30,140 nt of DNA from assembly GCA_016872225.1 (NCBI GenBank), contig VHAW01000003.1, positions 1 through 30,140 on the forward strand, in the 5' to 3' direction. The DNA is from Sphingomonadales bacterium. Lineage in GTDB: Bacteria; Bacteroidota; Bacteroidia; UBA7662. Positions within the stretch are counted from its first letter, which is position 1; the number at the start of each line of letters is the position of its first letter. The notes below the pieces were generated by a model. The model was not told where the DNA came from and ran no database searches. It worked only from the letters and a program-made list of their open reading frames with translations. This document shows, in pieces, positions 16,273 through 24,927 of the stretch. The position numbers and the translations under genes were made by a program.

Positions 16273-17356
16273 TTAGCCTTGTTCGCTCATTAAGTAGGCT
16301 TTGAAGAAAGGATCCAAATCTCCGTTCAATACCCCTTGGGCGTTGGAGGTTTCGTGTTCGCTGCGCAGATCTTTGACCAGCTTGTACGGGTGAAGCACGT
16401 AAGAACGGATCTGCGATCCCCATTCGATTTTCTTTTTGGAATCTTCGATGCTTTGACGGGCCTCGTTGCGCTTGCGCATTTCCAACTCATAGAGTTGGGA
16501 GCGGAGCATCTGCATGGCTCGTTCACGGTTGGCGGATTGGCTACGTTCGACCTGGCACATCACCACGATGCCGGTTGGTTTGTGGGTGAGCATGACTTTG
16601 GTTTCCACCTTGTTCACATTCTGCCCACCAGCGCCCCCGGAGCGGGCGGTTTGCAATTCAAGGTCGTTGGGGTGGATATCGATTTGAATACTGTCGTCGA
16701 TGACCGGGTAGGCATAGACCGAGGCAAAGGAGGTGTGGCGCCTTGCGTTGGAATCAAAAGGGGAAATGCGGACAAGACGGTGCACGCCGTTTTCGCCTTT
16801 GAGGTAACCGTAGGCATAATCGCCGGTGATTTCGAGGGATACCGATTTGATACCAGCCTCTTCGCCTTCCTGACGGTCTAGTTCCTGAATTCGATAACCT
16901 TTGGAATCAGCCCACATGCGGTACATACGTTCCAGCATTGAGGCCCAGTCCTGGCTTTCGGTACCCCCCGCACCGGAATTGATTTCAACAATGGCGCTTA
17001 ACGGGTCTTCATCAGACTGTAACATATTGCGAAACTCTAGGGCTTCGGTGGCCTCGAGCACTCGGTCGTAGGTCGTGTCCAATTCCTCCATGGTAATTTC
17101 CCCGGCTTGTTGGAATTCGTAATAAATTCCAAGCTCCTCGATGTGATTGCTGAGGTGCTGATAGGCCTCCACCCACTGTTTGGGGATTTTGACCGATTTT
17201 AACCAATTTTCTGCCGCTATTGGATCGTCCCAGAATCCCGGGGCGGTGGAGCGAGTTTCTATATCTTTGATTCGAGCAATCTTCGCATCAAGGTCAAAGA
17301 AACCTCCTCAACGCCTCAAGGCGTTCCCGAAGGTCTGATAGGTGTTCTTGTCGCAT
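16273..17356 (-). CDS. prfB: Peptide chain release factor 2, expressed by programmed +1 frameshift
   Basis: RF2 recognises UGA and UAA stop codons. The gene is split over two frames: 20 codons from ATG at 17356 ([20 protein letters not shown]) end at an in-frame TGA (17296-17294). Skipping one T after CTT restores the second frame ([16 protein letters not shown]), which continues to 16273, giving about 360 residues, close to the 365 of Escherichia coli. The mature part has the RF2-specific stop-recognition tripeptide SPF (in [15 protein letters not shown]), the peptidyl-tRNA hydrolysis motif GGQ in [15 protein letters not shown], and [12 protein letters not shown] at the end. RF2 levels set frameshift efficiency in known systems, so it should autoregulate. 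It lies between yraN upstream and an aldehyde dehydrogenase downstream on the same strand. Confidence 0.96.
17294..17308 (-). promoter_or_regulatory. prfB programmed +1 frameshift site
   Basis: Read on the minus strand the site is AGG AGG TTT CTT TGA followed by C. It has the standard layout: an internal Shine-Dalgarno (AGGAGG at 17308-17303), three-base spacer TTT, slippery CTT, and the poorly terminating TGA C stop context (17296-17293). The equivalent E. coli site is AGG GGG TAT CTT TGA C. When RF2 is scarce the ribosome slips by +1 and makes full-length RF2. Confidence 0.96.
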
Positions 17357-17434
17357 GGTGCGAAGGTACTTTGGAACAGGGTCCCAACAACCGTTTAGGC
17401 TACCTCAGTCCTGCGTTCTCTTGATTCGGGGAGA

Positions 17435-17968
17435 TCAAGTGTTCGTGGGGCGTTCAAGCGTCCGCGTCTTGTTCCATCGCTGTGCGTCGTTAAGGCTTCT
17501 TGGGCCGTCCAAACGCCCTGTGTTGAGCCAAAAGGTGTCCAGGTTTAGCGACTTTAACTCAAGGTTGTCGGGTTTCCAGAAATCTTCCCAATGGTTGCAC
17601 TCGACAAGGCCCCCGCTTTGCCATCGGCATTCCATCAGGTCAAAGCGAATCTCCCCGCGATGCGGAAATTTCTGCAGATATCGGAAGGCCGCTTTGGACA
17701 GGTTGAGGAATTTCCGGTATTTGACTTGACGGGCTGGTTCCGCATGGTGTGGGCTACGGCTGCTTTTGACCTCCACAAAGGCCAAAATAGGGCCTAGGGT
17801 AGCAATGATATCCACTTCGTAGGGGGCTGAGCGCCAATTACGCTGGAGGATATGCCAACCTTGCCGTAGAAGTCTTTCGCAGGCGATATTTTCCCCCATG
17901 ACCGCGGTGGCCTTATTTTTGAGGGAATCGAGAGGCTTGTTGGAGCTCACGGTTTCACATTTATTCAC
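17435..17968 (-). CDS. YraN / UPF0102 family nuclease-like protein
   Basis: About 177 residues if started at GTG 17968; a second GTG at 17950 is equally possible. The core GENIACERLLRQGWHILQRNWR, then YEVDIIATLGPILAFVEVKSSRS, matches UPF0102, a restriction-endonuclease-like fold with E-x-D...E-V-K residues (Glu51, Asp53, Glu66, Lys68 from the GTG). A biochemical role is not settled for the family. It is longer than the usual 115-130 residues: the C-terminal portion beyond FDLMECRW has about 55 extra residues of no recognisable domain, ending in an Arg/Asn-rich tail. The frame is open to 18028 upstream, but that would overlap pgi, whose ATG is at 17975 on the opposite strand. Downstream prfB begins 78 bp away. 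Confidence 0.82.
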   Translation of the reverse strand: MNKCETVSSNKPLDSLKNKATAVMGENIACERLLRQGWHILQRNWRSAPYEVDIIATLGPILAFVEVKSSRSPHHAEPARQVKYRKFLNLSKAAFRYLQKFPHRGEIRFDLMECRWQSGGLVECNHWEDFWKPDNLELKSLNLDTFWLNTGRLDGPRSLNDAQRWNKTRTLERPTNT

Positions 17969-17974
17969 CGCAAT

Positions 17975-19696
17975 ATGCAACACCCATTGCCTCGTATCAA
18001 TCCCACGGAAACTCTTGCGTGGAAACAATTAACACAACATGCCTCGGCCTTCAGGGAAGGCGCATCACAAACTTTGAGCCGTTTGTTTGAGGCGGACCCA
18101 CAGCGGGCGGAGCGTTGGAGTTTGGAAGCGGAGGGTTGGTATTTGGATTATTCCAAGAATTTGTTGGATGCCCAGGGCATGGCCTTGTTGCGCCGTTTGG
18201 CCGAAGAATGCCAGATTCAGGAAGGTGTGGAGGCGATGTTCACCGGGGCCAAGATCAACGAAACCGAGGAGAGAGCGGTTTTGCACACTGTCCTGCGGGA
18301 TCCTTCAAGTTCATTCCGATTGGCGGATGGAACTGTCCCGGGTGAATTGGTCAAGGAGGTGCTGGCGCGGATGGAAGGCTTCGTGAGCGGGGTTTTGGAC
18401 GGCACTTTACGGGGCTGCACCGGCAAGGCTTTTACGGATGTGGTCAATATTGGAATTGGTGGTTCGGATTTGGGACCTTTGATGGCCTGCGAAGCCCTTT
18501 CGGCATATCGCAATGCCTTGGGCGTGCACTTTGTCTCCAATGTGGACGGGGCGCATCTGCTACGGACCCTGCAAAAGCTTGACCCCGAAACGACCTTGTT
18601 CCTGATCGCCTCCAAAACCTTCACCACCCAAGAAACCATGGCCAATGCCCTATCGGCCAGGTCATGGTTTTGGGAGCAAATGGAAGCTCTCGGTCACGGG
18701 TCAGGATCCTTGCGAGGGAGCAGTCTTGGAGTCCACAGAGGGGTGGACTTACACTTTGTGGCCTTGTCCACCAATGCGGTCGCGGTGAAGGCTTTTGGAG
18801 TATTGCCGGAGCGAATGTTTCCGTTTTGGGACTGGGTCGGTGGACGCTATTCGTTGTGGTCGGCTATTGGATTGTCTGTGGCCTTGGCTGTAGGTTTTGA
18901 AAATTTCAAAGCCTTGCTTGCAGGGGCCCATGCTATGGATCGGCATTTTCGATATACCTCATGGGAGCAGAATCTACCTGTGACCTTGGCCTTGGTGGGT
19001 CTGTGGAACCGCAATTTTCTGGGTATCCACAGTTTGGCCATATTGCCTTACGATCATTGTCTTAGCCGATTCCCTGCCTATTTGCAACAAGTCGATATGG
19101 AGAGCAACGGCAAAAGCGTGGATCGTCAAGGGCTTCCCTTGGACTACGAAAGCGGTCCTGTGTTATGGGGCGAACCGGGGACCAACGGGCAGCATGCGTT
19201 CTATCAGCTGATTCATCAGGGTACCTCCAAGGTGGCCTGTGATTTTATTCTGCCCGCACAGTCCCAGTATCCTGTAGTGCCTCACCATCGTTATCTTACC
19301 GCCAATGCCTTCGCACAGTCCCAGGCGTTGATGCAGGGTAGGGACAGGGAGCAGGTTATGGCAGCATTCGCGGCGGTTGGTCGCTCGGAGGAAAAAACTC
19401 AAAATTTGTTGCCATTTCTGGTCTTTGAGGGAAACCGTCCCAGCAATTTCTTGATGTGCCAAGCTTTGACTCCTTTTGCATTGGGTAGCCTGATCGCCGC
19501 CTACGAGCACAAAATTTTAGTCCAAGGCCTGGTATGGAACATTTATAGTTTTGACCAATGGGGCGTTGAGCTCGGTAAAGATCTAACCAATAGGCTTTTA
19601 CCATTGATTGAGTCCCTACAGGACAATCCGGTTCAAGGCCTGGATTCCTCCACCGTGGCCTTGCTCCGACGTTGGCATGCTTGGCAGAAGGATTAA
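17975..19696 (+). CDS. pgi: Glucose-6-phosphate isomerase
   Basis: A 573-residue enzyme interconverting glucose-6-phosphate and fructose-6-phosphate in glycolysis and gluconeogenesis. The sugar-phosphate binding SIS region shows NIGIGGSDLGPLMACEAL (158-175) and IASKTFTTQETMANA (211-225). Then come FPFWDWVGGRYSLWSAIGLSVAL, the family signature, DMESNGKSV, GPVLWGEPGTNGQHAFYQLIHQGT with the catalytic Glu/His environment, and the C-terminal NIYSFDQWGVELGK. Length agrees with the eukaryote-like long bacterial PGI (about 550). ATG at 17975 is used; it is only 6-24 bp from the divergent yraN start, so the two promoters must lie within coding sequence. It converges with yggS, separated by 15 bp. Confidence 0.97.
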   Translation: MQHPLPRINPTETLAWKQLTQHASAFREGASQTLSRLFEADPQRAERWSLEAEGWYLDYSKNLLDAQGMALLRRLAEECQIQEGVEAMFTGAKINETEERAVLHTVLRDPSSSFRLADGTVPGELVKEVLARMEGFVSGVLDGTLRGCTGKAFTDVVNIGIGGSDLGPLMACEALSAYRNALGVHFVSNVDGAHLLRTLQKLDPETTLFLIASKTFTTQETMANALSARSWFWEQMEALGHGSGSLRGSSLGVHRGVDLHFVALSTNAVAVKAFGVLPERMFPFWDWVGGRYSLWSAIGLSVALAVGFENFKALLAGAHAMDRHFRYTSWEQNLPVTLALVGLWNRNFLGIHSLAILPYDHCLSRFPAYLQQVDMESNGKSVDRQGLPLDYESGPVLWGEPGTNGQHAFYQLIHQGTSKVACDFILPAQSQYPVVPHHRYLTANAFAQSQALMQGRDREQVMAAFAAVGRSEEKTQNLLPFLVFEGNRPSNFLMCQALTPFALGSLIAAYEHKILVQGLVWNIYSFDQWGVELGKDLTNRLLPLIESLQDNPVQGLDSSTVALLRRWHAWQKD

Positions 19697-19711
19697 GAAT
19701 CCCAGCCGAAT

Positions 19712-20368
19712 TTATTCGAACAAAAGGCTTCCAATGCGCACCATGGTGCTCCCTTCTTCCATGGCGATGAGGTAGTCGTTGGACATGCCCATGGAGATTT
19801 CACAGAAATGTGAATCGTTATTTCGTAAATTATTTTTGATTTGTTGAAACAAATTATACAGTAAACGAAACTCTTTGCGAATCTGCTCCTGGTTATCGGT
19901 TTGGGTGGCCATTCCCATAAGTCCGGTGATCAGGATATTCGGGTAATTGTCAATATGCATTTGATGCATAAAATCATTCAAGGTTTCGGGTTTGATGCCA
20001 TATTTATGTTTCTCCTGAGCGATGTGGATTTGGAGGAGTATTCGGATCACGCGGCTTGCCGAGGCTGCTCTTTTTTGAATTTCGTCTATCAGGTGCAGGC
20101 TGTCCACCGAATGAATGGTGTGAACATGCGGGGCGATGATTTTGACTTTGTTGGTCTGGAGATGCCCGATGAAATGCCATTCGGAATCGGAAGGCATGGT
20201 AAGGGCTTTTTCCCGCATTTCCAAGGCGTGATTTTCGCCAAATGCCCTTTGACCCAATTGGTATAGGGCTTGAAGCTGATCGAGGCTTCGCATTTTGGTG
20301 ACCGCAATTAAACGCGTACGGGGATACCCCTCAAAGGTTTGTTGAAGAGAAGTAAGGATTTCGTACAC
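19712..20368 (-). CDS. YggS-family pyridoxal phosphate homeostasis protein (PLPHP)
   Basis: A 218-residue alanine-racemase-fold protein that binds PLP; family members maintain B6 and amino-acid balance and are not known to catalyse a set reaction. The PLP lysine is Lys25 in LIAVTKMRSLD, followed by FGENHALEM, WHFIGHLQTNKVKII and the C-terminal phosphate-binding EISMGMSNDYLIAMEEGSTMVRIGSLLF, all typical. The start is a GTG at 20368. It lies between convergent pgi and the divergent DUF4296 lipoprotein gene, so it is probably transcribed alone. The middle portion (codons for ILITGLMGMATQTDN to NNLRNNDS) is noticeably richer in A and T than the surrounding genes. Confidence 0.92.
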   Translation of the reverse strand: MYEILTSLQQTFEGYPRTRLIAVTKMRSLDQLQALYQLGQRAFGENHALEMREKALTMPSDSEWHFIGHLQTNKVKIIAPHVHTIHSVDSLHLIDEIQKRAASASRVIRILLQIHIAQEKHKYGIKPETLNDFMHQMHIDNYPNILITGLMGMATQTDNQEQIRKEFRLLYNLFQQIKNNLRNNDSHFCEISMGMSNDYLIAMEEGSTMVRIGSLLFE

Positions 20369-20453
20369 GATGCGAATTTATCTTTGAGTTTATGTTGGCA
20401 ACAAAGAGGCTTCTTTTTTGTTTCCCTCGAAGACCATTGTAGCTGTACTGTCC

Positions 20454-20912
20454 ATGACCAAAGATACCTTGCCGTACAAGTTTACCCTTGCGGGCCTCCA
20501 AGCTGTGCTCTGTCTAACGATCGTGATATCCATGGCGGCATGCGGGCAAAAGGCTTCTCAGTCCGATCCCGAACAGCCTGGCCCTGCGCAACCCCAACCG
20601 GAAAAGTCCGGCCCTGCGCAACCAATTCCGAACCAGCCGGCCCTCCCCAGGGATTCCATGGTCGAAGCGATGGTTCGTATTCAGTTGGCGGAGGCTTACC
20701 GCTCCCGCTATTATGTGTTCCATGAGGGGGCAAGTGCTGAACCTCCATCGATGGATTCATTGTACGCCTTGGCTTTGGCGCCCCTGGGAATAACACGGGC
20801 CCGCTACGAGGCAAATTACAGGGAAATGCTTGACCACGATCCGACCCAATTACAGGCCTTGTACGATTCCTGCGAATCTATTCTCCAACGGCGTTTGATC
20901 GGATTACGATGA
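20454..20912 (+). CDS. DUF4296-type lipoprotein with Pro-rich linker
   Basis: A 152-residue predicted lipoprotein started at ATG 20454 (MTKDTLPYKF), rather than the upstream ATG at 20418. A signal peptide (LAGLQAVLCLTIVISMAAC) ends in a lipobox whose Cys is followed by GQKAS. Then comes a Pro/Gln/Ser linker containing GPAQP in two ten-residue repeats (30-bp DNA period, 14 identical bases at 20580-20593 and 20610-20623). The C-terminal domain (VRIQLAEAYRSRYYV, LAPLGITRARYEANYREMLDHDPTQLQALYDSCESIL) fits DUF4296, a Bacteroidota family of unknown function. Its stop and the mutS2 ATG share ATGA, so the two genes are translationally coupled. The reason for pairing a lipoprotein with MutS2 is not evident. 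Confidence 0.75.
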   Translation: MTKDTLPYKFTLAGLQAVLCLTIVISMAACGQKASQSDPEQPGPAQPQPEKSGPAQPIPNQPALPRDSMVEAMVRIQLAEAYRSRYYVFHEGASAEPPSMDSLYALALAPLGITRARYEANYREMLDHDPTQLQALYDSCESILQRRLIGLR

Positions 20913-23461
20913 CGCAGGGAGGTGAGGACCGATCTGCATGGGGTTTTCAACTGTATCCGGAAACGGCCGTTTCCACCCTGGAACTGGATTGGATAGCTCA
21001 ACAAGTCGCCGGACGTTGCAGTACCGCAGGAGGTCATAGCTTGTTGGATTCGTGGATGAATCCATTGACAGATGAGGATGAATGGAGGTCAAGGCGACAT
21101 GCCTATCAGGAATGTTATGGTTGGCTGAAACGTGGGGCCTTTTGGCCATCCTTGCAATGGGAGGTCAAGGATGCGTTGTGGCTTTATTTGGCAACCGAGG
21201 GGTACGTGCTGGATGAAGACCAAACAGCTCATCTGTGGCCTGCCGTGCGCACAGCCTTAAGCATAGCTCAATTCACCGAAAAACACACCGATGCGCTGCC
21301 CACACTGCATGCCAAGGTTCGGACCATGCGCTCACCAGAACCTGCTTACCTGGCGATGGTGGAGGTTTTGGGCCAAGATGGTCGCTTATCCCCCCAGGCC
21401 AGTCCGGCATTGGCGCGACTGACCGTGCAATTGCAGCGCAAGCAACAAGAAGCGCGGGAATGGATGGACGGTTTCTTGCGCAAAGCCAGAGAATCCGGCT
21501 GGGCTACGGATTTGGGGGTCACCCTTAGAGACGATCGCTATGTGGTGGTTCTCAACGCCGAAGGTCGCAAACAAGTTGAAGGGATCGTGCACGATGTTTC
21601 CGCATCTGGGCAGCATTTCTACATGGAGCCTGCGCAGGCCTCTTTTTATAACAACGATCTCAGGGAATGCGAGTGGGCGATTCGTCGTGAAAAATATCGT
21701 TTGCTTGCAGAGCTGAGTGGACAATTGAGGCCATATGCGGAAGAGATACGTCAATGGTCTTCGTTGGTTTACCAATGGGATGTCCTCCACGCGGTATGCT
21801 CTTGGGCCCTTCAATTTCCCGAGGCGAATTTCCCTCGCCTGGAGGTTGGGGTTCAGGATTGGGTGAACACCTATCATCCTTTGTTATGGTTGGAAGGCCA
21901 AACCAAAACAGGCAAAATCTTGCCCTACACCTGGAGATTGAGTCGGGAACAGCGTTTTCTGGTGGTTTCCGGACCCAATGCCGGTGGCAAATCGGTTTTT
22001 CTCAAAACCGTAGGCCTTATGCAAATCCTTTTTCAATGCGGTTGGCCGTTGCCCTGCGACGCCTCCAGTGCCTCTTGCCTGATGAAAGGGTTGGTGCTGG
22101 GCATGGGGGACAGGCAAGACCTGCACCAGGATTTGTCCACCTATGCGGCGCATTTGCAATTGATGGCCCATGCCTTGAGGATGGCAGGCCCCGACCATTT
22201 GATTCTTTTGGATGAATTCGGGACTGGAACCGACCCTGTGATAGGGGGACCGTTGGCGGAGGCCATTTTGGAACCCTGGCTCCGTGAAGGCCCTATGGTG
22301 GTACTCAATACCCATTACGGCAACCTCAAACGCTTGGCTTGGCATTGGCCCACGGTGCAGGATGCCCGTTTGGGTTTCGATACCACCACCTTGAAACCAA
22401 CTTACCAACTTTTGGGAGGGGCACCGGGCTCTTCCTATGCGATGGAGCTTGCTCGGCGAGCGGGGTTACCGGAGGATGTCCTGACCAGGGCCTCTGCCTT
22501 GATCGATTCCACCGAACTTCAAACCGAAAATCTGTTGGTGGAATGGATGGACCAAAAGCAAAAGGCCGAAGAATTGCTTAAACTCAGTCAGTACAAGGAA
22601 GAACTCTTGGACAAACTCCTTCGCAAACAGGAGGTCGCTGAACAAGACGCAGCTTCCAAACGTGAAAAACAATATCAAGCTCTCCGTAACAAAGGGCGTA
22701 GGCTTCTTGAAGATCAGCGCATAGAAATGGGTTTTGTGTTGCAACAATTTAAAAGCGAATTGGATACCTTACGTAAGGATTTGCGTAGCGCAAGCCCAGT
22801 CCATACTCCAGGCGCTGTTTGGAATAAGGCCTTGCAGGCTTTGGAACAAAGTGCAAACCAGCTCAATCAATTGGAGCAAAGGTTGCAGGATTCGCCGATG
22901 GTTCACGAACTTCCTGGGGAGGGCACCCAAGTGGAGGCTTCTCCGGACCAGAATGGGCAACCCTTTGCGGTGGGGCAGTTGGTTAAGTTTAGGGATGGGC
23001 AGCTTCGCGGCGAGGTCTTGACCAGTGACCCGAAGGAAACGGAATGGATGGTGGAATCGGTCAGGATGCGCACTGAGACGGCTCGGTTGACTCCGGCTTC
23101 GCCCTTGGCCTCACGGTCGGCTTCATTGTCCACTGGCCGTGGTTTGATTAAATCTATGGCGAGAGAGGTAGCGATGTCCGAGTCATCGGCTCGAAACGGG
23201 ACGGATCTAGGGCCTTTGCCTAACCAGGTGGTGGACCTGCGTGGCCTGCGCATGCACGAATGGGAGTTGTCTTTGCAGCAGCGCTTGGATAGGGCCGTTG
23301 TGGCTGGAGAAGACCGTATCTATGTGCTCCATGGTAAGGGCACCGGGGCGCTGCGACAAGGCGTTCGGGATTACCTCAGACGGCAACGCCATGTCAAAGG
23401 GCTGCAAGATGCCCCTTTAGAGGCTGGTGGATCCGGGTGGACCTGGGTGGACTTGGGCTGA
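20909..23461 (+). CDS. mutS2: Endonuclease MutS2
   Basis: An 850-residue MutS-family ATPase with C-terminal Smr nuclease domain. Known MutS2 proteins act on branched DNA or collided ribosomes. The middle region TLRDDRYVVVLNAEGRKQVEGIVHDVSASGQHFYMEP (about 205-242) is characteristic of MutS2. The Walker A loop is SGPNAGGKSVFLK (354-366), Walker B is LILLDEFGTGTDP, and a coiled-coil region rich in Lys/Glu/Gln (about residues 550-660) follows. The Smr domain (773-850) has VVDLRGLRMHEWE and LHGKGTGALRQGVRDYL. The mismatch-recognition N-terminal domain of MutS is absent, as expected. It begins within the ATGA stop of the lipoprotein gene and ends 50 bp before scoA. Confidence 0.95.
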   Translation: MTQGGEDRSAWGFQLYPETAVSTLELDWIAQQVAGRCSTAGGHSLLDSWMNPLTDEDEWRSRRHAYQECYGWLKRGAFWPSLQWEVKDALWLYLATEGYVLDEDQTAHLWPAVRTALSIAQFTEKHTDALPTLHAKVRTMRSPEPAYLAMVEVLGQDGRLSPQASPALARLTVQLQRKQQEAREWMDGFLRKARESGWATDLGVTLRDDRYVVVLNAEGRKQVEGIVHDVSASGQHFYMEPAQASFYNNDLRECEWAIRREKYRLLAELSGQLRPYAEEIRQWSSLVYQWDVLHAVCSWALQFPEANFPRLEVGVQDWVNTYHPLLWLEGQTKTGKILPYTWRLSREQRFLVVSGPNAGGKSVFLKTVGLMQILFQCGWPLPCDASSASCLMKGLVLGMGDRQDLHQDLSTYAAHLQLMAHALRMAGPDHLILLDEFGTGTDPVIGGPLAEAILEPWLREGPMVVLNTHYGNLKRLAWHWPTVQDARLGFDTTTLKPTYQLLGGAPGSSYAMELARRAGLPEDVLTRASALIDSTELQTENLLVEWMDQKQKAEELLKLSQYKEELLDKLLRKQEVAEQDAASKREKQYQALRNKGRRLLEDQRIEMGFVLQQFKSELDTLRKDLRSASPVHTPGAVWNKALQALEQSANQLNQLEQRLQDSPMVHELPGEGTQVEASPDQNGQPFAVGQLVKFRDGQLRGEVLTSDPKETEWMVESVRMRTETARLTPASPLASRSASLSTGRGLIKSMAREVAMSESSARNGTDLGPLPNQVVDLRGLRMHEWELSLQQRLDRAVVAGEDRIYVLHGKGTGALRQGVRDYLRRQRHVKGLQDAPLEAGGSGWTWVDLG

Positions 23462-23471
23462 AAGCACTTCG

Positions 23472-23479
23472 TACTTTTG
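23472..23479 (+). promoter_or_regulatory. Candidate Bacteroidota promoter before scoA (TACTTTTG)
   Basis: TACTTTTG is an exact TAnnTTTG match in the 49-bp gap after mutS2, 31 bp before the GTG of scoA. TTG at 23453-23455 could be the -33 element (16-bp spacing, somewhat short). It would drive scoA and perhaps scoB, the GNAT gene and aspartate kinase. Confidence 0.45.
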
Positions 23480-23510
23480 AGATTGATTTAGGACTTTAAA
23501 CCCTCACCTG

Positions 23511-24212
23511 GTGAACAAAATTTATGCTGATGCCGACGCCGCCGTTGCCGATATAAGAGATGGCGCAACCCTGATGCTGGGGGGGTTTGGATTGTGTGGA
23601 ATCCCGGAGCATTGCATTGCGGCTTTGGTGCGCACAGGGGTACGTGATTTGACCTGCATTTCGAACAATGCCGGGGTGGACGATTTCGGAATAGGGCTGA
23701 TGCTCAAGGGCCGTCAAGTTCGCAAAATGATTTCCAGTTATGTGGGCGAGAATGCTGAATTCGAAAGACAGCTTTTGTCCGGGGAGCTGGAGGTGGAGTT
23801 GATTCCCCAAGGAACCCTTGCAACGCGGTGCATGGCGGCAGGATACGGTATGCCTGCCATTTTTACGCCTGCCGGGGTGGGTACGGAAGTGGCTGAGGGG
23901 AAGGAAACCAGGGTATTTGGAGGCAAAACGTATTTATTGGAAATGGCCTTCCATGCGGATTTCGCGCTGGTCAAGGCGTGGAAAGCGGATCGCCTGGGTA
24001 ACCTGGTCTTCAAAGCGACAGCCCGCAATTTCAATCCTTTGATGGCGATGGCCGGCAAAATTACCATTGCCGAGGTGGAGGAGCTGGTGGAACCGGGGGA
24101 TTTGGATGCGAATGCTATCCATGTTCCGGGCATCTATGTGCATAGGCTCGTGGTGGGCACGCATTACGAAAAGCGTATTGAACAGCGCACCGTCCGTACA
24201 CCGAACTCTTGA
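23511..24212 (+). CDS. scoA: 3-oxoacid CoA-transferase subunit A
   Basis: A 233-residue alpha subunit of a class I CoA-transferase (succinyl-CoA:acetoacetate type) that activates or releases 3-oxoacids. The start is GTG at 23511. The CoA/subunit interface signature [14 protein letters not shown] (21-34) and [16 protein letters not shown] (about 48-62) are diagnostic, and [22 protein letters not shown] with [14 protein letters not shown] is typical of subunit A. Length matches the family (about 220-240). scoB follows after a 58-bp gap without obvious promoter, so the subunits are probably co-transcribed. Exact substrate preference (acetoacetate versus other 3-oxoacids) is not determined by the sequence. 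Confidence 0.94.
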   Translation: MNKIYADADAAVADIRDGATLMLGGFGLCGIPEHCIAALVRTGVRDLTCISNNAGVDDFGIGLMLKGRQVRKMISSYVGENAEFERQLLSGELEVELIPQGTLATRCMAAGYGMPAIFTPAGVGTEVAEGKETRVFGGKTYLLEMAFHADFALVKAWKADRLGNLVFKATARNFNPLMAMAGKITIAEVEELVEPGDLDANAIHVPGIYVHRLVVGTHYEKRIEQRTVRTPNS

Positions 24213-24270
24213 ATTTCGCATAACACTTTTTTAAACAACACATAATATTTTATCCAAAGGCTTTTAATTT

Positions 24271-24927
24271 ATGTTGGACAAAAACGGCATTGCACGCACC
24301 ATCGCCCGGGAATTGAAGGACGGGTATTATGTGAACCTGGGGATCGGAATTCCGACCCTTGTGGCCAATTTTATTCCCGAAGGCATGGAGGTTCAACTGC
24401 AATCAGAGAATGGTCTTTTGGGCATGGGACCATTCCCTTGGGAGGGTTCCGAGGATCCGGACTTGATCAATGCGGGGAAGCAGACTATCACCACCTTGCC
24501 GGGCTCAGCCTTTTTTGATTCAGCGATGAGCTTTGGGATGATTCGTTCCGGCAAAGTGGATCTTACGGTGCTGGGGGCCATGGAGGTTGCCGAAAACGGC
24601 GATATTGCCAACTGGAAAATTCCTGGCAAGATGGTGAAAGGGATGGGTGGAGCCATGGATCTTGTGGCATCGGCCCGCCATATCGTGGTGGCCATGCAGC
24701 ATGTCAATAAGGCAGGAGAGTCCAAGCTGCTTCCACGTTGTACCCTGCCCATTACCGGATTGGCTTGTGTTCGCAAAGTGGTTACTGAACTCGGTGTCTT
24801 TGGATTTGATGAGAGAGGCTTTGTCCTTTTGGAGCGAGCCCCGGGGGTGAGTGCTGATTATATACGGGAAAGGACCTTAGGCCATCTAAGCAGTATCGGC
24901 CAAGAGCCCGAAATTCAATGGGCGTGA
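24271..24927 (+). CDS. scoB: 3-oxoacid CoA-transferase subunit B
   Basis: A 218-residue beta subunit partner of scoA. It contains VNLGIGIPTLVANFIPEG (21-38) and QSENGLLGMGPFP, whose Glu46 corresponds to the covalent CoA-thioester glutamate of class I CoA-transferases. LPGSAFFDSAMSFGMIRSGKVDLTVLGAMEV and WKIPGKMVKGMGGAMDL are further family signatures. The length is standard. The last 10 bp overlap the start of the GNAT gene, which suggests coupled translation. With scoA it should form an alpha2beta2 or similar complex in the cytoplasm. Confidence 0.95.
   Translation: MLDKNGIARTIARELKDGYYVNLGIGIPTLVANFIPEGMEVQLQSENGLLGMGPFPWEGSEDPDLINAGKQTITTLPGSAFFDSAMSFGMIRSGKVDLTVLGAMEVAENGDIANWKIPGKMVKGMGGAMDLVASARHIVVAMQHVNKAGESKLLPRCTLPITGLACVRKVVTELGVFGFDERGFVLLERAPGVSADYIRERTLGHLSSIGQEPEIQWA

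Noticed and set aside
17969..18028. A longer YraN N-terminus from 18028
   Set aside because: It would overlap the start of pgi on the other strand and adds no family-like sequence; GTG starts at 17968 or 17950 are adequate.
19799..19814. Inverted repeat TTCACA-GAAA-TGTGAA within yggS
   Set aside because: The 6-bp stem lies inside coding sequence of a well-supported gene and is short enough to be chance; no regulatory context supports it.
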